From: an uncultured Clostridia bacterium
Lineage (GTDB): Bacteria > Bacillota > Clostridia > Christensenellales > UBA1242
DNA: 64,000 nucleotides
NCBI GenBank assembly: GCA_934756675.1
Contig: CAKVLG010000001.1
Location: forward strand, 186,001 to 250,000
Direction of reading: 5' to 3'
A program made the translations under genes and the position numbers. The notes beneath the pieces were generated by a model. That model did not search any database. It had not been told where the DNA came from and was given only the letters and a program-made list of their open reading frames with translations. Below are positions 61,406 through 64,000 of this stretch, one piece after another. How positions within the stretch are numbered: the stretch's first letter is position 1; each line of letters opens with the position of its first letter.

Positions 61406-61555
61406 AATCAAATCTTTACTAAAAATTATTGCTAAATTATAAATTATTTTTTATATATTACCATTTTTTTAGCAAATAGTTGTTTTATTATTATAATTAA
61501 CATTATTATTCAGATGCTTAAATTAATAAAATTGAATAGTTTTCTTGCATGTCAT
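61406..61555. other. AT-rich intergenic region after the RT, possible ncRNA
   Basis: 150 nt without a gene. TTGCTAAA (61429-61436) and TTTAGCAA (61468-61475) form an inverted repeat. It is the only space next to the RT large enough for a small RNA template, but no proof is visible. Confidence 0.35.
61467..61478 (+). repeat. 12-nt direct repeat right of the RT gene
   Basis: TTTTAGCAAATA, identical to 59804-59815. Confidence 0.5.
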
Positions 61556-61642
61556 TGACTTAAAAACTTTGCCGAAACAAATGGCGACTTTTCCACTCTA
61601 TCAGCAAATGAAGTTTACTCTCACCTGCTAAACAATCAATAA
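61556..61642 (+). pseudogene. Gene 3'-end fragment, copy 2
   Basis: Encodes the same tail as 59573-59744 (DLKxFAETNGD, SANEVYSHLLNNQ) with a 1-base deletion in the A-run and other changes. The following terminator is also duplicated. Confidence 0.65.
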
Positions 61643-61649
61643 AACCCAC

Positions 61650-61680
61650 GAGAAGAAGCAAAAACTTCTTCTCTTTTTTT
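61650..61680 (+). terminator. Intrinsic terminator, copy 2
   Basis: GAGAAGAAG/CTTCTTCTC stem with T7. Confidence 0.8.
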
Positions 61681-61744
61681 GTTGAAATATATACAATCTT
61701 AAGAAATATGTGCTATAATATAAATATTGAATTTAGGAGGTCTT

Positions 61745-62047
61745 ATGTTTGGAATTTTTAACAAAAATAAAACACCTGCAGACAGAATAAGAAGTGCAGA
61801 CCAATCTACTCAGAGATTGAGAGATAAAAGGGCAAAATTGGACCCTTATACAGATGATAAAAAAATAAAACGCATAAACAATAAAATACATAAGAACAAT
61901 GTTGAAATAAAAATTGCCAATAAAGAATTGTCTCAACCAAAAACAGAAATTAAAAAAACAACAAACAATACTAGTATTAACTTCAATAAAAATGATAATG
62001 GCAAACATTTTCATCTACATTATCATTCTTCAAAAAAGAAGAAATAG
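61745..62047 (+). CDS. Hypothetical basic coiled-coil protein with His-rich tail
   Basis: 100 residues, not recognised. A short N-terminal FGIFNKNK is followed by a basic coiled-coil region (about 15-60) and an unstructured Asn/Thr-rich tail ending HFHLHYHSSKKKK, which could bind metal or nucleic acid. AGGAGG ribosome site. Its stop is 9 nt before the next gene's ATG. Confidence 0.75.
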   Translation: MFGIFNKNKTPADRIRSADQSTQRLRDKRAKLDPYTDDKKIKRINNKIHKNNVEIKIANKELSQPKTEIKKTTNNTSINFNKNDNGKHFHLHYHSSKKKK

Positions 62048-62056
62048 GAGAAATTT

Positions 62057-62596
62057 ATGAGCATTACCGATTGGATAAATTTGAGTTTATCAACACTGTC
62101 TTTGATTTTGGCAATTATTTCAGTTGTTACAGTCGTAATAACATTAAGACAAAACAATAAAATGATTGAGAGCGACTCTCGACCATATATAACAGTATAT
62201 GGAGATATGACTAATTTTTCAGATTTGCAATTTTATATTATTGTTAAAAATTTTGGTAAATCCGGAGCAGTTATAAAAGATTTTACTTGTGATATTGACT
62301 TAACAAAGTATAACTATGGGATAACGGTTACTCCTTTTGAGTGTATAAAAGGCACCTTGCTTGCGCCAAATCAAAACATTGTTTGTAGTATTGACCATCA
62401 TAAATTAAGTGCAGATAATATAAATGTTCTCAATTTTAACATTACATATGATTTTTGCAATAAAACATACACTGAAAGTTATCCTGTAAATTATGGGGCA
62501 TTCAAGAAAAACATAACAACAAAAACATCAACGGTAAACAAAGAATTAAAAACTATTTCATATACTTTACAAGAAATGGTTCAAAAAGATTTATAA
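62057..62596 (+). CDS. Membrane-anchored hypothetical protein
   Basis: 179 residues. One N-terminal membrane helix (about 8-30) followed by a basic linker and a beta-sandwich-like domain with FYIIVKNFGKSGAVI. Similar small anchored proteins occur in accessory islands. AGGAGAAATTT ribosome site. Coupled to the preceding basic coiled-coil gene, so the two may work together. Confidence 0.78.
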   Translation: MSITDWINLSLSTLSLILAIISVVTVVITLRQNNKMIESDSRPYITVYGDMTNFSDLQFYIIVKNFGKSGAVIKDFTCDIDLTKYNYGITVTPFECIKGTLLAPNQNIVCSIDHHKLSADNINVLNFNITYDFCNKTYTESYPVNYGAFKKNITTKTSTVNKELKTISYTLQEMVQKDL

Positions 62597-62676
62597 ATTA
62601 ATAATTAATCTAATCCACCTATCACCAACATAGACTTTAAAGTCAGAATTGGATAGCGTTGGCTCCGCCACTCAAT
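62597..62676. other. Short noncoding stretch with a tRNA-end-like CTCCGCCA
   Basis: GGCTCCGCCA near 62661-62670 shares only its last 8 nt with the tRNA-Ser 3' end. No gene. Confidence 0.3.
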
Positions 62677-62713
62677 AGTCGTTTGAACTCATTTGAGTTT
62701 GGACGACTTTTTT
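62677..62713 (+). terminator. Intrinsic terminator, also palindrome 1
   Basis: AGTCGT...ACGACT stem whose inner part is TTGAACTCATTTGAGTTT, followed by T6. Confidence 0.75.
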
Positions 62714-62749
62714 CTTGCTCATTTTCAAAGTTTAGTTCGGTTTTATAAA

Positions 62750-63195
62750 TTGTAGTGCCACCATTTGGTCAAACGAAGAAGATTTTTACAAGACGATTAT
62801 ATAATTCCCGTAACGCACCCATTGTGTGCAACGAGAAAACTTTTTTTAATTTCTATTTCCATATGTTAAGTATAAAAAAATCGCATGTTCACCATTTGAA
62901 CACACGGGGATATTTTTATGTAAAAATTTTATCAACTTCAAGAGTTCAACATTTGAACTCTTCAAAAAAATTTTACAAAAAAATAACCCAACAAAAATTG
63001 AGTTATTTTCTTTGTAAGATATTAAATTTTATATATTCTTCATATATATAAGGACATTTTTATTTGAAAAATTAAGGTAGTAAATTGAAAACTTTAAACG
63101 TTTTAATCAATAATATAATTTATCGTCTAGAATAACGACTTTGATTACATTTTTTGGGCTTTCTGTATCCATATATAATTGGAATGTATATGTAA
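62750..63195. other. Noncoding region with related palindromes
   Basis: Two palindromes, GTTCACCATTTGAAC (about 62886) and GAGTTCAACATTTGAACTC (about 62941), share the TTCAnnATTTGAA core with the upstream terminator. The rest is AT-rich with no credible gene. A 98-residue open frame here lacks a ribosome site. Confidence 0.45.
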
Positions 63196-64000
63196 TTATA
63201 TAATATTTATAGGTTTTCCATTAAAAAATGATTCTATTGCGTCAATACACAAATTTATGCGATTTCTTTCGCTTTCGTTTGTGTCATAAGCCCTATGATA
63301 TGTGCAAATAACTTTTTCACTTGTTTTTAGTTCATTTGAAACTATTTGTTGGTCTACATCGTCAAGCCCAACACCAAATAAATTATTTGTTTGTAAATAA
63401 TTTGCTAAATCATCAAGATTAATTATTCCACCAGTCGTTGATGTTAGAATTGCGTTTTCCTTCATAAGTTGCAATTGTTTCATACTGATGAGATTTCGCG
63501 TTTCTTGCGTTAATCTGCAAGTATTACAAATAATATCACTCTGTTTTAAAAGTGTTTCCAAGTCTACATCTTTAATTGATTTTAACTTTTTTGGCGTTCT
63601 GTTATAAGCAATTATGTTAACTCCAAAACCTTGCAACAATTCCGCAAGTCTTGTTCCAATATGCCCCAAACGAATTATTCCGACTGTTTTCCCTGTAAGT
63701 TCCAAACCCCTATTGAATGGAACATTTTGTCCTTGTTGGTATTTATTGTTAAACAAAACGATATGTTTTGCACAAGCAAGAATAAGCGACAAGTGATGCT
63801 CCGCAACTGCATTTGTTGAATAGTTTGGCGTGTTTGAAATTATCACTCCATTACTTTTAGCAAGCTGAATATTTTTAATCCAATCGTAGCCAGTGTAAGG
63901 CAAACAAATAAATTGCCCTTTCCTCATTTTTGCTAAAATTGGATTTGGTTCTAACCAATCAAGCAATATAGCGTCAGCATTGTCAATTGCTTCGTTTTGC
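63196..64000 (-). CDS. D-2-hydroxyacid dehydrogenase family protein (5' end cut)
   Basis: At least 268 residues, running past the right edge. The order matches the family: an N-terminal catalytic piece, NAD-binding GIIRLGHIG, then ICNTCRLTQETRNLI, a TTGGIINLD stretch and CTYHRAYDTNES. Three usual residues differ. The nucleotide-binding GxGxxG has Arg at its first position, the catalytic Arg of the ARGG motif is Thr, and the acidic partner region reads LDDVDQQ. It may therefore have altered chemistry or be decaying. It lies just outside the defense island. Confidence 0.82.
   Translation of the reverse strand, partial: QNEAIDNADAILLDWLEPNPILAKMRKGQFICLPYTGYDWIKNIQLAKSNGVIISNTPNYSTNAVAEHHLSLILACAKHIVLFNNKYQQGQNVPFNRGLELTGKTVGIIRLGHIGTRLAELLQGFGVNIIAYNRTPKKLKSIKDVDLETLLKQSDIICNTCRLTQETRNLISMKQLQLMKENAILTSTTGGIINLDDLANYLQTNNLFGVGLDDVDQQIVSNELKTSEKVICTYHRAYDTNESERNRINLCIDAIESFFNGKPINII

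Noticed and set aside
62755..63051. 98-residue frame in the right-edge noncoding region
   Set aside because: No ribosome site, biased composition, and it covers palindromes.
1..64000. CRISPR array
   Set aside because: No regularly spaced repeat-spacer pattern or cas gene was seen.
1..64000. Alternative genetic code (TGA read as amino acid)
   Set aside because: TGA, TAG and TAA all end genes in the expected places and no internal TGA is needed in intact genes.

Overview
The window looks like a chromosome segment of an uncultured, endospore-forming member of the Clostridia. The evidence is low GC, strong AGGAGG-type ribosome sites, YabP, YabQ and SpoIIE sporulation proteins, TAA/TAG/TGA all used as stops, and many intrinsic terminators. 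Most of it is compact housekeeping sequence broken by three accessory patches.

Layout. 1-1488: a partial minus-strand gene with a HEPN-like RNxxxH motif. 1587-1862: a Met/Glu/fMet tRNA operon. 1946-8630: a polysaccharide-deacetylase-like gene, recD2, yabP-yabQ-divIC, and small membrane proteins. 8747-17284: a minus-strand run of leuS, a membrane-anchored pair, tilS, spoIIE, an HD phosphohydrolase and a dUTPase. 17433-18108: a zinc-ribbon membrane protein and tRNA-Arg(ACG). 18109-23637: an island whose far end carries a 46-nt copy of the tRNA-Arg 3' half. It holds DUF3781, TfoX_N, three lipoproteins and repeated terminator modules, but no integrase. 23650-26717: a candidate RiPP locus with a 29-residue Cys/Gly-rich precursor, a radical SAM/SPASM maturase and an ABC-F protein, behind a near-consensus promoter. 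26718-51691: housekeeping genes, including HIT, PHP, DUF1846, galE, glyA and folD-thyA-folA-miaA. In the same stretch rsgA is coupled to an Arm/Rmt-like 16S rRNA methyltransferase, followed by a class I lysS, a kinase-Ham1 fusion, tex, rdgB, MazG-like and Nudix enzymes, and an M60 mucinase-like protein. 51776-54061: a very large CvpA-domain protein. 54272-54362: tRNA-Ser(GCT). 54363-about 62720: a defense-type island with an Avs-like STAND NTPase, small proteins, an Abi/UG-type reverse transcriptase between duplicated gene ends, and a two-gene membrane module. The right edge holds a partial 2-hydroxyacid dehydrogenase.

How the parts work together. glyA, folD, thyA and folA form a one-carbon/dTMP set, complemented by the dUTPase. 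rdgB, the Ham1 fusion, MazG, Nudix and dUTPase form a rich nucleotide-sanitation set. spoIIE and yabP/yabQ indicate sporulation. A window-wide feature is the split between genes with clear Shine-Dalgarno sites and a group of about nine with none. In that group a sigma-A -10 box sits exactly 6 nt before the start codon, which predicts leaderless mRNAs.

All identifications rest on motif recognition by eye. No database search was run.
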